Origin: Arachnopeziza araneosa
Lineage: Eukaryota > Ascomycota > Leotiomycetes > Helotiales > Arachnopezizaceae
DNA length: 64,000 nt
Direction: 5' to 3'
Assembly: GCA_003988855.1 (NCBI GenBank)
Contig: QYAI01000068.1
Coordinates: 1-64,000 of the forward strand
Position numbers and translations under genes: made by a program. The notes below the pieces were generated by a model. The model ran no database searches. It worked only from the letters and a program-made list of their open reading frames with translations, and had not been told where the DNA came from. Below, piece by piece: positions 45,494 through 56,963 of the stretch (the stretch's first letter is position 1; each line of letters begins with the position of its first letter).

Positions 45494-47118
45494 ATGGCAA
45501 AGATATTTGACGCATCAGAAGGTACGCTCCGCCAATATTTCTCCCTCTGGACCAAGCTAACAAACTGATGTAGTTGCAAAGCACAACGCACCCAATGACT
45601 GCTGGGTGGCTCTGTATGGCGACGTGTGGGATGTGACCGGATTTCTTCCCAATCATCCCGGTGGCTCAAAAATAATTCTCAAACTCGCTGGAAAAGATGC
45701 GACTGAAGAATACGATCCCATACACCCACCAGGAACATTAGAAGAGAACCTCGACCCGAAGTTCAAACTTGGGAAGATCAATGCTTCTACTCTACCCAAA
45801 TCAAAAGGGGACACCACAGCGAAGGGACAGAAACAAGATAGGCCGCCGCCGATGGAGAATTTACTGAATCTAGATGAGATCGAGGAGGTAGCGACCAGGC
45901 AGATCTCAAAGAAAGCTTGGGCATACTATTACTCTGCTGGGGACGATTTAATATCCAAGAGTTTCAACAACCTGGTCTACAAACAGATTCTTTTAAGGCC
46001 TAGGGTCTTTGTCGACTGTACCAAATGCGATACTTCAACTACTTTAATCGGGCATCAGGTTGGGATACCACTCTATGTCTCCCCTGCGGCCATGGCTAGG
46101 CTAGCACACCCAGCTGGAGAACAGGGGATCGCTCAAGGGATCAGTCACTTTGGAGCACTCCAAATCGTTTCGAATAATGCGTCCATGACTCCGGAACAGA
46201 TTGTCGAGGGGTCGCTCCCTGGACAGATTTTTGGTTGGCAGTTATACGTCCAAAATGAAAGGAAGAAGAGTGAGGACATGTTGAAAAGGATTAACAAAAT
46301 GTCTGATAAGTTCAAGCTCATTTGTTTGACTCTCGATGCGCCAGTACCAGGAAAGAGGGAACACGATGAACGGAATAGTCTGATTGGTGCATCATTGCCT
46401 GTCTCATCTGGTGTGAAGACTGCCGACGAGGCGAACAGGCCTGGAGGTGGTGGAGTTGGACAGCAATTATTCTGGGGGACTGCTGCGGATCTCACCTGGA
46501 AGAAGACACTGCCTTGGCTAGCTAAACACACTACTCTGCCCATCGTCCTGAAGGGGCTACAGACCCATGAAGATGCATATTTAGCGGCTCAGTATGCTCC
46601 GCAAGTTAAAGCAATTATACTCTCCAACCACGGAGGACGTGCCCTTGATACTGCTCCACCTGCTGTTCATACCCTCTTAGAAATTAGAAAATACTGTCCT
46701 GAGGTATTTAGCAGAATTGAGGTTTGGGTTGATGGAGGCATTAAGAGGGGAACGGATGTTGTAAAAGCTCTTTGTCTCGGAGCCAAGGCTGTTGGGGTTG
46801 GACGAGCGGCTTTATTTGGTCTTGGGGCCGGTGGTGCTGAGGGTGTTCACAGGACCTTTGAGAGTAAGCTATACTTCCCTTCCAGATATTTCTTGCTAAC
46901 GCTGGTGCAGTTTTGAAAGCAGAAACTGAGACTTGTATGAGGCTTCTTGGAGTTGAGAATGTCAGCGATTTGGGTCCTCAGCATGTAAGTGTAAACTCAT
47001 CAAAGAATGCTCGTGGGTTGATTAGTTATAGATTAATTCGAGCGCCGTGGAGAGAGATATCTACAATGGCCACCCTGGACTAGAAAAAGTTGGCCTCTGG
47101 GTACCGGCCAAGTTATGA
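45494..47118 (+). CDS. CYB2: Cytochrome b2-type FMN-dependent 2-hydroxyacid (L-lactate) dehydrogenase
   Basis: Exons are 45494-45521, 45574-46863, 46911-46984 and 47032-47118, giving 492 residues. The N-terminal cytochrome b5 domain has haem ligands His37 in HPGG and His60 in YDPIHPP. The FMN TIM-barrel follows after about residue 105: [45 protein letters not shown], and the active-site His in SNHGGRALD, then [13 protein letters not shown] and VGRAALFG. The third and fourth exons complete the C-terminal tail that wraps neighbouring subunits. No mitochondrial presequence precedes the b5 domain, unlike yeast Cyb2. It may act in the cytosol, or on another 2-hydroxyacid. The name is by domain order, so the substrate is not certain. 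Confidence 0.88.
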
Positions 47119-48215
47119 ACAAACAACAGAATCATGTGTGCAAATAGATATGCCACAATCCTTTGATTTCAAACCCAATCTTTTTTAAGCAGAATCTCCT
47201 TCTCTCCTAATTTGATTCTCCTAAACAAATGCTAGTGCTTGCATCAGTTACCTACCCAAATCAATAAGTGCTGTATCATCTCTTGCTGAAGTTTCAGACA
47301 GACAAGAAGACAAGACGCCATCATGGGATATTTTGAAGCAAAAGATGCGATTGAGATGACGCGATATAAGTACTCCCTTAAAAAAGATCGCAGTCAAACT
47401 CGACCTAGCTATCTGTGTCAAGTGATTCACTTGAATCGTTGTGGCTGTTCGAAGCTTAGTGTCCATTGAGATCTAAAATACCCAACGATGAGAGTAGACG
47501 TATACCCTTTATTGCTTTTGCCTTGCTCAAGGTTATTAGAGAATGCCATGCCTATTTAATGGATCAGCGATATCATAATCCACTCAGCTCCCGTCAATGC
47601 AACTCAAATTGTGTATGAGTTGACACATGCGGTAATACTCTTCTGGCTCTAGATAATTTCGTTGAGGTGGCCACCAAATACTTGAGTTTGCAAGCCAAAT
47701 CGATTTTCTGATAGCACGACCAGCGTCAGACGCTCTGAGCCAAGCTCCTTTCAACCAGTGGCTCTCAGTTGGTCTCCTCAAACCCAACCTTCCCAAAACT
47801 AGACACGACTAGGGCGGTATGGTGGCTTTCAGTTGAAGAGGCTGCTATACACCCCATTTAAGGTTCCGCATGAAGATAACTGGAGCACAATCACGACTCG
47901 GTTGTAACGGCATTCCTGTTGCGATGTTGTGTTCTCCTCCTCCCAACGACGATCGCTAAGGAAATAATAACCCCCTATTTTATATCCCGCTATGTGCATT
48001 CGGGAAGTCAATACGGAAATCATTCACATAATCAATCGATTGCTTCGCTTAGTCTTTTAGCCTTCTTCTCGCCTTGCCCATTCTTGCTAATAGACTTTAG
48101 GGATAGTACCCGGTAATATTATTCATACGGTTCAAACACCTAAATTTGCTTCATAAGATACGTTAAGCCAACTCTCACTTCTACCTACTTTACTAGTTTT
48201 CATTAACTCGATACC
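47119..48215. other. Convergent intergenic region
   Basis: 1.1 kb between the 3' ends of the cytochrome b2-like and isochorismatase-like genes. No gene is supportable. It looks moderately AT-rich, without obvious repeats. Confidence 0.5.
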
Positions 48216-48833
48216 TTACACCAGCTCTCCCTCCTCCAAATACTCCTCTATAGTCCTCACCTCACAAAACTCCCCATCCAAGCTTGCTAACGAAACTGCA
48301 TGCACCGTCTCAGCATCAAAATTTGATCCTCTCCAGCTTTTTTCATACGTTGCTGTTGCATCACTCAAAACCACAATCTTCCCCACCGGCTCTCCATTCC
48401 CTTCTCTCGCGCCATTCTTGTCGAAATTCTTCACGACCCCCAAATTAGCAGCCATTCGAACTGAAGTGCTCACACAATGATCGGTTGTCAATCCACAAAC
48501 AACTAGACATTGCAGGCTCAGAGCCTTTAGCGTCTCCTCAAGCTTGTTACCGATGAATGCAGAGTTGACGTTCTTCGTGAAGACTTGCTCTGTTGGCAGG
48601 GGTGCGGAATAAGGCTGGAAGCCGACGTCTGGTTTCGAGGGGTGGAGAGGGGAAGACGGGAAGACGGAGTGGTGAGCCACGTGAAAGATGGGGAGATCTG
48701 CGGAACGAAAGACTTGAAGAATTGTAGCTATATTGCTTTCGAAGTTGGGCGTTGATCGAGTTTTGCCCCAGTGTGTGGTTGAATTGAAGCCAAGTTGAAT
48801 GTCAATGAGGAGAAGAGCGGTTTTGGGCGACAT
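48216..48833 (-). CDS. Isochorismatase-family cysteine hydrolase
   Basis: 205 residues, no intron. The catalytic triad of the family is visible: Asp11 in LLLIDIQLGF, Lys87 in VFTKNVNSAF and Cys120 in GLTTDHCVST. The family includes isochorismatases, nicotinamidases and N-carbamoylsarcosine amidases. The GFNSTTHWGKTRSTPN insertion after strand 1 and the CVSTSVRMAANLG helix match fungal cysteine hydrolases of unknown substrate. No signal peptide is present, so the protein is likely cytosolic. Confidence 0.88.
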   Translation of the reverse strand: MSPKTALLLIDIQLGFNSTTHWGKTRSTPNFESNIATILQVFRSADLPIFHVAHHSVFPSSPLHPSKPDVGFQPYSAPLPTEQVFTKNVNSAFIGNKLEETLKALSLQCLVVCGLTTDHCVSTSVRMAANLGVVKNFDKNGAREGNGEPVGKIVVLSDATATYEKSWRGSNFDAETVHAVSLASLDGEFCEVRTIEEYLEEGELV

Positions 48834-49409
48834 AGTTGCTAAATAGCGTTCGAAAAATGATTATCAGAATCCTAGTGAGTTTAACAATAGGAAAAGCGTG
48901 TTTAAGTTCTGTCTCGAGTGGGAACTGAGGACAACATATAAGGGTGCACCGACGCCCTTTGTTTGACATGCTTTGAAATCAAAAATACCAATTGATTTAT
49001 TATTTGAGAGTAACAGATATATTATACTGGGATGAAATTCGCGCGGAAGAAATGCTTTGTTGAGCTTAGAAAGTCGAAGACTGTTGCTGGGATTTCATTG
49101 AAACCTTAAGCCTACCAAATCTTTTGTGTAACCGTAGTAAATAGCCTCTGAACTGTTTTACTTCGGTAATGGCTCGAACATTTATTGTACCTCAAATTTA
49201 ATTGCTAAAGACTATAGTAGAAAGCAACTGCACGTTTTCTAGGGTCTTATGCTCTTGCTACAGTAAACTGTAATATGAACTGGTTGATTTTCTAGTTGCT
49301 GGTCACTGAGAATAAGTTATCTATCGAAGCGTGTGTCCAATGTAAAATATATACATTTCTACATGATCCGGGCTTGACTTGCTATCAGAGCGCAGTAGAA
49401 GGCAGACTT
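48834..49409. other. Promoter of the isochorismatase-like gene and 3' flank of AFG1
   Basis: 576 bp between two leftward genes. AT-rich, with no coding signal seen. Confidence 0.5.
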
Positions 49410-51204
49410 TCACATGCTATCCTCCATCTGCCTCGACCTGACTTTCTGCCAAGAGTCCTTCTCTTGTCTGCCGCCATCCTTCTCCAGGCCCATACCTCTT
49501 TCTACCCACTCCTTACTTCCCATCTCACTAAGCCTGCTTAACGCCCTGGCAAAAGCAAATCTTTCCTCGTCGCCAGAGAAGATACTACTATTCCGTAACG
49601 CTTTCATATTCAAGCCCAAATCGTCCATTAAATTCCGCATGGTATCGTCTAAATCTTCGCCGCTCTCAGTTTGGCCCTTCTTATCTTCCACGTCCTTTTT
49701 GACACTTTCTGCTATTTCTTCCTTACTCATAAACAATTGCGTCAATGAGACAGCACTTGTTAACACTAGTTTTGCTCGGGATTCGTATACCGCATCAATG
49801 AAAGTGATGAATCTTCTCGCAAGATCACGCTCCCGATGTGTCATTCCAGGGATGTCTGTCACGATAAAGGCATCATACGAGCGCATGAGCTCAATGTAAT
49901 CCGCAGCACTAGTGGGCCGACCGATCAACTCGTTAAAGGTAAACATTGCTGCTTTTCCAGATACCTTGGGTACATGGATTTCTCTTCCCCATACTTTCTG
50001 CGTCTCTGACCGTGGGGACTCTTGTTCAGGATCTCCGAGAAAGCGGAACCATTTCTCAGCATGTGACTTTGCATGTTTATCTAGTGGCGAATGGTAAACA
50101 CCAGATGGTGGGCGAGGTATCTTCCTGTAATCGGTGGGAGAGTCCAAGTTTATAACGTGGAGGCGGCTTTTTAGTAGATTGATACAGGGAATGAAAGATT
50201 GTCGCTGAATACCGTTGCGATAAAGGTCGTCTGGATGACGGTTAGACGTAGTGACAAGCACGACACCATGAGACATCAATGCTTCCAAGAGCCTAAGTGA
50301 TATTAGCATCATTCATACTTCAAGTTGAAGTTGCCTTGCCGTCTAAGAATCATAGCATCTGCTACATCCGTGCACTGAAACTCGTCGAAGCACAAGATAT
50401 TGCCCTTTTCTGCTATACCCGCTGCTACAAATGGTACCCCATCTATATCATTGCCATGCTCCATTTTCATCTTATGTAATCGCTTGTGAACATCCTGCAT
50501 GAAATTGTGAAAGTGAATCCGGGTCTTAGAGGTCACGGCGTTAGGTAAGGTCTCGTAGAACAAATCCATCAACATAGTCTTCCCACTTCCGACGTCGCCA
50601 TATAGGTAAAGTCCTCTTGGGAGATTCTCTGGAATGGCTCTCAGCTTGTTCTGCTTTTTCGGCCTGTTCCCAAACAGCCTCCCAAACACAGACTGCGGTT
50701 CCGGTTTAAGGTCATCGATCGTAGGGTGAATAATCGGAGGAGCGTGATAAAGTTGCAGCTCATCATGAAGATGCTGTAGACTTTCAATGATGCCTTAAAC
50801 ATATCAGCGCCTGCTGGAGCAAATGACAATGACTGACCTCGTTGGTGTTCGTCGTTCCGGATTCGACCTGAATTTACCCTACCATCGTATTCAGAAATTG
50901 GGCCTCTATCATTAGGGTTAACTGCAACTTGTAAGCAAATTTCATCGTGGAGTAACAATAGATGATTACCATTCTGAACTGTTGCCATTCGCCTCTTCTG
51001 CTCATTATGAGGTTCTGCGAGTCTCTGGATAGCAGAGTATCCGCTCACAGAGTCTTTGGATATTCTCTGCCATGGCTTATTGAGCTTCCCATAACTCCCA
51101 TGGATCCGTCTGCCACATTGCACGCAGAACCTCCTTCGAGCAATCCCACTCCAGGTAGCGGAAGCTGCTAAAACCCGGCGGTGCAGTAACAGTGGATGCT
51201 TCAT
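49410..51204 (-). CDS. AFG1: AFG1/LACE1-like mitochondrial ATPase
   Basis: A P-loop ATPase that helps remove damaged or unassembled respiratory-chain subunits in mitochondria. Exons are 50838-51204, 50340-50793 and 49410-50292, giving 567 residues. The N-terminus is Arg-rich without acids ([19 protein letters not shown]), fitting mitochondrial import. Walker A GDVGSGKT lies near residues 188-195, Walker [12 protein letters not shown] follows, then [15 protein letters not shown] and the AAA-like sensor region. The second intron (50293-50339) works only as a GC-AG intron, joining MILRR to LLEALMSHG. The first intron has a GTCAGT donor. It is divergent from KTI12. Confidence 0.92.
50293..50339 (-). 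other. GC-AG intron in AFG1
   Basis: The 47-nt intron has donor GCAAGG, a GCTAAT branch and a CTTAG acceptor. The only nearby GT donor would leave a 26-nt intron, too short to splice. The joined codons restore the conserved ILRRLLEAL helix. Confidence 0.75.
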
Positions 51205-51438
51205 GCTGGCGAAGGAGCAAGAATTGAAGCATCAGAAAGACTGCCTTGATCGCGACATGATTGACTGAGTAAAACCTGTGTTGTGTAGGTATATGGTCGT
51301 TGAAAACAGGAGGAAAAACGCCGAGGCCGCGTCGGCGAAATATTTATCCCCATGCAGGTGACGGATGTTTGCCCTGTTTGCCCAGAGAGATCATGTCATA
51401 GTTCCCCACCAAAATTTCCACCTCAATCAGTTGTAACT

Positions 51439-52448
51439 ATGCCGGTAAGTACAAACCCTCGTCTCTTCTCTTTCTCCCACAAAGAAACTCCCACAAACAG
51501 TATTGACTCCTACAGCTCATAATAATTACTGGCTATCCAACATCCGGCAAGACATGCCGGGCTGAACAGCTGCAATCCTACTTTTCCGCACGAATCTCCT
51601 CCCTCCCATCGACCTCGCCATCTTCTTCCCTCCGCGTACATCTCATCTCCGACCACACTCTCACAATACCACGCTCGGTATATAATCTAGACATTAAGGG
51701 TATTTCTGAGCGGAGCAACAACTCTTCGGAGAAGGATGCTCGCGCGGCTATTTACGCCGCTGTCAAAAGAGTATTGAGCACGAAGGATATTGTCATATTG
51801 GACGGAGCAAATTATATTAAAGGATGGAGATATCAACTTTACTGCGAAGCTAAGGCTGTGCGCACGCCACACTGTGTCGTACACATTGGAACCCCAGTCG
51901 AAAAGGCAAAAGAAGTAAATACTGCTAGACTTGCTGCAGCAAGAGAAGGACAACAGGAGTCAGCACTTCCCTACCAACCGGAATGTTGGGAAAACCTTGT
52001 ATTTAGATACGAAGAACCAAATGCATTTGTGCGCTGGGATAGTCCTCTATTCACGGTTCTGTGGGACGATGAGACGCCTCCAAATGAAGCAATTTGGAAT
52101 GCCTTGATTGGCTCAGACGAAGGAGGGAAGAAAGTTGTCCGTCCGAATGCAGCGACTATCGCGAAGAAGCCTGCGGGGGAGGACTATTTGCACGAGCTGG
52201 ATCGCACCACTCAAAGCATACTAAACAGGATACTAGAGTGGACGAAAGACCATCCCGGCGAAGGAGGAGGTGAAGTCAAGGCGGGAGAAGAGCTGTTGGT
52301 TAAATTGCCTGCAAATCTAGTTGGCCTCCCTGCATTGCAAAGGCTCAGGAGGCAATTCATAAGTCTTAATAGGACTAACGCTGTGCCTCTAACGAGGATA
52401 GAAGAGAGTTTTGTGGCTTTTCTGAACGATTGTTTTGAAGCTGCATAA
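51439..52448 (+). CDS. KTI12: Elongator-associated protein Kti12
   Basis: A P-loop ATPase-like, PSTK-related protein that binds tRNA and supports Elongator in wobble-uridine modification. Exon 1 (51439-51444) encodes only Met-Pro. A 71-nt intron follows, and exon 2 is 51516-52448, giving 312 residues. The P-loop GYPTSGKT lies at residues 8-15. VILDGANYIKGWRYQLYCEAK is the diagnostic Kti12 segment. RYEEPNAFVRWDSPLF and the C-terminal LRRQFISLN region, where tRNA contact is known in the family, are present. The six-nt exon is unusual but fits the start MPLIIITGYP shared by homologues. Confidence 0.93.
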
Positions 52449-52527
52449 ATGAGGAAAAATGCAAGTAGGAAAGATACCCTGAGCTCAAGGAGATATTTTT
52501 TGGAAGTTCAGGATTTTGATTCAGACT

Positions 52528-53478
52528 CTACTTCTTGATCCATTGAGCGACGTTTTCTGCCCAAATTTCTGCTTTTCCATCGCCTGCAAGCAGGCTCCAC
52601 GGGGGCGAAATATGGTTATGTCCATGGATCGTCTCATATTCGATTCCATCTCCAAACATACCTTTCCAAAGCTCCACAAAATCGTTCATGGGAGTTACAA
52701 TCTCATCAACGGGGTCGAACTCTCCCACCAAAGCCAAGACTTTTGGAATACCCGCATCTGATCTCTTGCTTCCTTTCAATTTCTCTAGCAGACCATAGGC
52801 ACACTTCTCTCGGACATTCTTTTCACTCCCATAGTATGCCTTTAGCATTGGTGATCGCTCTGGGGTCGCGCCGTGGAAGTGTAATGGAACCGCCAATTCG
52901 ATAGCTCCCTTGAGAGTGACCTTCCCGGAACCGGAAGTAAGTGCCTGTCTCTGCTCCAAAAAGTCCGGTGCAAACAAGAAAGTAGAAATATGAACTCCTC
53001 CCGCAGAGTTGCCAAGGATATAAACATCTCTCTTTTCCTCTCCCACATACTTCTCCTCCACCCACTTCAGCACCAAGCTCACATCTTCTCCTCCGCTGGG
53101 GAAAACAGCATCATGGCCCCCAGATTCACTGTTCACGAGCCTGTAGTTCGGATTGACGGTCGTGATTCCTCTTTGAGCAAAGAAACTGCCTAGATTGGCG
53201 TAGACTAGTCCGTTAGCATTAGGAGATTTCTTGTCTCCTCTGATCAGGCCGCCTCCATGGAAGAAAATCAGTATTGGTGCGGAAGACACGTTTTTGGTGG
53301 ATGGGAAGACATCTAGCTCTTGTCTTGGGTGAGAGGCGTATTTTTCTGTTGTGGGAGTAATACTTCGAATTTTGGATTCGTTCTTGAGGAGACCGGGAGT
53401 AAAGATTTTGAACGTTGGGACAAGAATCGAAGGAATTTCTTGCCCGTGAGAGGCATTGAGAGCGGCGACTTGGTCCAT
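52528..53478 (-). CDS. HSL-type alpha/beta hydrolase (carboxylesterase-like)
   Basis: 316 residues, no intron. The start is the first ATG that suits the fold (MDQVAALNAS); the longer open frame begins at a non-ATG codon. The oxyanion motif HGGG is at 74-77, nucleophile Ser158 in GNSAGG, an Asp in GEFDPVDE and a His in HGHNHIS. These match the hormone-sensitive-lipase/arylacetamide deacetylase branch. No signal peptide is present, so the protein is probably cytosolic; the substrate is unknown. It converges with KTI12, 79 bp between stop codons. Confidence 0.85.
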   Translation of the reverse strand: MDQVAALNASHGQEIPSILVPTFKIFTPGLLKNESKIRSITPTTEKYASHPRQELDVFPSTKNVSSAPILIFFHGGGLIRGDKKSPNANGLVYANLGSFFAQRGITTVNPNYRLVNSESGGHDAVFPSGGEDVSLVLKWVEEKYVGEEKRDVYILGNSAGGVHISTFLFAPDFLEQRQALTSGSGKVTLKGAIELAVPLHFHGATPERSPMLKAYYGSEKNVREKCAYGLLEKLKGSKRSDAGIPKVLALVGEFDPVDEIVTPMNDFVELWKGMFGDGIEYETIHGHNHISPPWSLLAGDGKAEIWAENVAQWIKK

Positions 53479-53763
53479 CTTGTAATGAAATGTTGTTTTG
53501 CACTGAGAGGAAATTCGGTTGGATGTAAGAGTTTTATACCTTCCTAGAACGGCGGGGCAGAGTGGTGGGGCTCTAAAGCTTGAATGGAACTCCTTCACAG
53601 AACCTGCGTCCACTTCGGCTATTGACAACGGAAACCTTTCATACAGAATTGAGAGTGTCCAGAGGAGAGTTTACACTTGTACATATCCTCAACGCCAACC
53701 TAGATGCTTCTTCATCATGCACTATCGTACCATCCTGCCGGTCCGCTTATAGCGCCTTAACAC

Positions 53764-54846
53764 TCAAGGTAAACTCCTCATAACGCCTTCAAAAGCAACC
53801 AAAGCCACCGCATTCGCTGGAAACGCTCTCAAGAAACACGGTACGAATCCTCTCCAGTATCCCTTCCAACCACTTTCTCTATAGACAGTAGTCGCAGCAC
53901 TCTTCCAATTCTTAAACTTCCTCTCTCCGTCACCTAATCCTCCTGCAAGTGGGTCGGTCATGATTCTCTGCTTCACTACATCGCTCGGATAGCTCGTCAT
54001 CCAAAAGACTTGTGCGCTAAGCCCTCCGGCCCAGAAATTTATGGCCGGGGTAGAAAGTGACGTCTTCTCAGTAAGAAGCCGGGTGAAGGTATCGTAAGAA
54101 CCCCACCAGAAGAAGAAGAACGAGCGAAAGAACAAAGTCGCTGACAAGCCGTGATAGATGCCTGGGATGCCATGATATTTGTAGATCTTACGAAAACAAT
54201 CAATAGGTCCACGATATAATCTCTCTGACTTCTTGCTTGAATATTGGATCTGGAGCCGTGCCTTGATGTGCTCTACTGGCGCTGCAATGAAACTCACAGT
54301 TGCTCCAGCCATGACACCTGCCATCGCGTGGCCTAAGGTAGGTAGCTTGTGTATCTTCTCATCTGGTAGAGGTAGATCTCGGCCGATAAAGCTGGAAGGT
54401 ACTGCCGCAGCGAAACGGTGGGGATTGAAGAGCGTCTGATGGAGGACTCGACGGTAGAACGTGAGAGATCCAAGCATGATACTATCCATGAACATCCATC
54501 CGACGAGCGGCGGTGTAGCCCCTTTATATAGGCCTGGGATTCCTTCCTTACGGAGGGTTTGGAGGAGACATTGGAGAGGTCCGGAGAAGCGGTCCTTGGA
54601 GGATGTTTGAAGACGAACTTTGATTGTATCGAACGGGTGACCAACTACATGCAATTAGCTGTGCTCAAGTCTATGAAGAATAATTGTCGTTCTCCATGGA
54701 GATTTCGTGGAAAAGGTCGATGGCAGCAACTCTCTTCATGGGCATGTTTGAGGAGTTTTACACATACCAGTTAGTTTAGCAATGCCCGAAAAGACTCCAG
54801 CCACAAAGCCCTTGTAGTTCTTGACCTCTTTTTGCTTGTCTGTCAT
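53764..54846 (-). CDS. Mitochondrial carrier family (SLC25) transporter
   Basis: An inner-membrane metabolite carrier. Exons are 54768-54846 and 53764-54644 (123-nt intron), giving 319 residues. Three homologous repeats are visible from their signatures: HPFDTIKVRLQ, APVEHIKARLQ and YPSDVVKQRIM. Each is followed by a short helix pattern such as EGIPGLYKGATPPL, HGIPGIYHGLSATL and SGWKGYWRGFVPC. The family alone does not give the substrate. The KLTVGHPFDT and WMFMDSIMLG segments resemble the fungal Ymc1-like/ornithine-carnitine branch, but I cannot assign it with confidence. It starts MTDKQKEVKNYKGF. It is divergent from the PHO13-like gene. Confidence 0.9.
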
Positions 54847-55103
54847 CCTGCCTCCTTCATCGTGTCGGCTGAGGAAGAAGTCAACGGCGCTACAATCGAT
54901 CTAGATATGAACCACGGCTGACCAATTAGAGAGGGTGCGATTTGATGTACCAGGATTAGATACCAGCCTCGTCTGCCTGGTAAAGAGGAGTGAGGCTATC
55001 CATATCCAAAGACATTGATAGTACGACCCACTTGCCCCTCCAAAAGCCCCGCCAAACCCTCCATCATCCAAATCCTCAACGAACATCCAATAACATAGCG
55101 AAG

Positions 55104-56161
55104 ATGGCACCGAGATATCTTACAGGAGACCAATCTGGCATTGAAGAGTTTATCGCCGAATTCGACGTGCGTTAATTGATGCCAGCCCATGACCGAGAAA
55201 TATTGACTTGAATGCAGATCTTTCTCCTTGACTGTGACGGTATATCATGTTTCACACACTAGGAAGCCATAGACTTATCATCACTCTTAGGAGTACTTTG
55301 GTCTGGAGACCACCTCTTTCCTGGCATCGTGGAAACATTGGAATTATTGAGATCAAAAGGTAGCTTGTTAGCAATTTCATCCGAACTCTCTGCTGAATCA
55401 TAAAAGGCAAAAAGATTGTATTCGTTACCAACAATTCTACCAAGTCGCGAGCCGATTACAAGAAGAAACTCACTTCTATGGGAATACCGAGCGACGTTGA
55501 AGAAATCTTTGGATCTGCCTATTCTTCTGCTGTCTACATTGCTCGAATCCTGAAGCTTCCCGCACCAAAGAACAAAGTCTTCGTCCTAGGAGAGATAGGA
55601 ATCGAGACAGAGCTAAAGTCTGAAGGAGTAGAATTTATTGGAGGAACGGATCCAAATCTGAGACGGGATATAACTCCCGAAGACTACAAGGGCATCGCTG
55701 ACGGATCTCACCTTGACCAGAATGTAGGACTTGTGCTAGCAGGATTAGATTTCCATATCAATTACCTCAAACTCTCCCACGCGTATCATTATATTGCCCG
55801 AGGAGCAAAATTCCTGGCGACGAATACGGATAGCACACTCCCTTCAAACCATACTTTCTTTCCCGGAGCAGGATCGTTATCCATACCGTTGGTCAATATG
55901 ACGGGACAAAGGCCTTTGGCGTTGGGAAAGCCAAGCCAAGCAATGATGGATTCCATAGAAGGGAAGTTTCAATTTGACCGTAAGAGAGCGTGTATGGTTG
56001 GCGATCGATTAGATACGGATATCAAGTTTGGAATAGAGGGGAAGCTAGGTGGGACTCTAGCTGTCTTGACTGGTGTTAGTAAGAAGGAAGAATGGGAGGC
56101 AGCTGGTGCCGAGGTTGTTCCGGCATATTATGTGGACAGGCTGAGCGACTTGAGAGGATAG
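55104..56161 (+). CDS. PHO13: HAD-type 4-nitrophenylphosphatase (Pho13-like)
   Basis: A HAD-superfamily phosphatase that clears toxic side products such as 2-phosphoglycolate-like compounds and 4-phosphoerythronate. Exons are 55104-55166, 55218-55239, 55291-55359 and 55407-56161, giving 302 residues. The 22-nt exon 2 carries the catalytic motif DCDG with nucleophile Asp26 and acid Asp28. Exons 3 and 4 continue VLWSGDHLFPG, FVTNNSTKSR and, near the C-terminus, MVGDRLDTDIKFG (motif IV). The four-exon arrangement with a tiny second exon is supported by phase and by the unbroken active-site segment. Confidence 0.92.
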
Positions 56162-56963
56162 AATGTACTCAGTCGAAATTAATAGTCCTTTATGAAAGGT
56201 CGTAGATTCAGAGGTATATATACTAGAAACATTAACTAGAGAATGTATCACCTAAAAGATAAAGAATTAATAAACTTGGAAGTATGGGACAAGTAATATA
56301 TAGCTCTCCTATTTTATTGTTATGATGGAGGCCCGTAGTTTGGTTATCTTAATTAAAGAAACTCAGGAAAGCAGTAAGGTCTAAAAGGACTTGCATCGTC
56401 TTAACATCATGAAAATACGCCATTTCTAGCCCCGCCCTCTTATAGCCACACTTAACATAGAAAGATTTGCTGCAATGCAGAACATATTTGTAGCAGAATA
56501 CTTTCTCTATGATGAAATCTAAAGCTTGGCTGCTAATCTTTTGCATGGCCGGTGTCTTCTATATGCCCTAATAAACTAAGGTGATGGATGTTAAACAGGC
56601 CACTAGGCTTGGAAAAACAGAGATGGAATCATATGATTTTCGCTTTACGATCGAGGACTCTGTGCCAGTGATTCGTCGTTGATCTTCGATGCTAGGGGTG
56701 TCGTATTGTCGCTGTCAGAACGAATTCTGGTTAATTGTTAGAATGCGGCGGTGCGAACATAATTCCTTCCCGATGATTTGTAAGGGTCTCCAAGTATATC
56801 ATCTTATCTCTTCTCTATAACTATTAAAGGAGCCATCATCTATCGTTGTTTTAATCGGGCTCGTATCTTATAGGCGACTTCTAATCAATCCTGTGGTGGG
56901 CAAGTCTTGAACCAATTCGAAACATCAGACACCATTTCTCAATCTACACACTTACAATCCAAC
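56162..56963. other. Intergenic region without a supportable gene
   Basis: 800 bp, AT-rich near 56,200-56,600. A short minus-strand frame (56349-56546) has no domain. The right end holds the deaminase promoter. Confidence 0.5.

Noticed and set aside
45126..45560. 144-codon frame overlapping the cytochrome b2-like first exon
   Set aside because: It lies in another frame, runs across the exon 1 donor, and has low-complexity Arg/Ala/Pro content without a domain.
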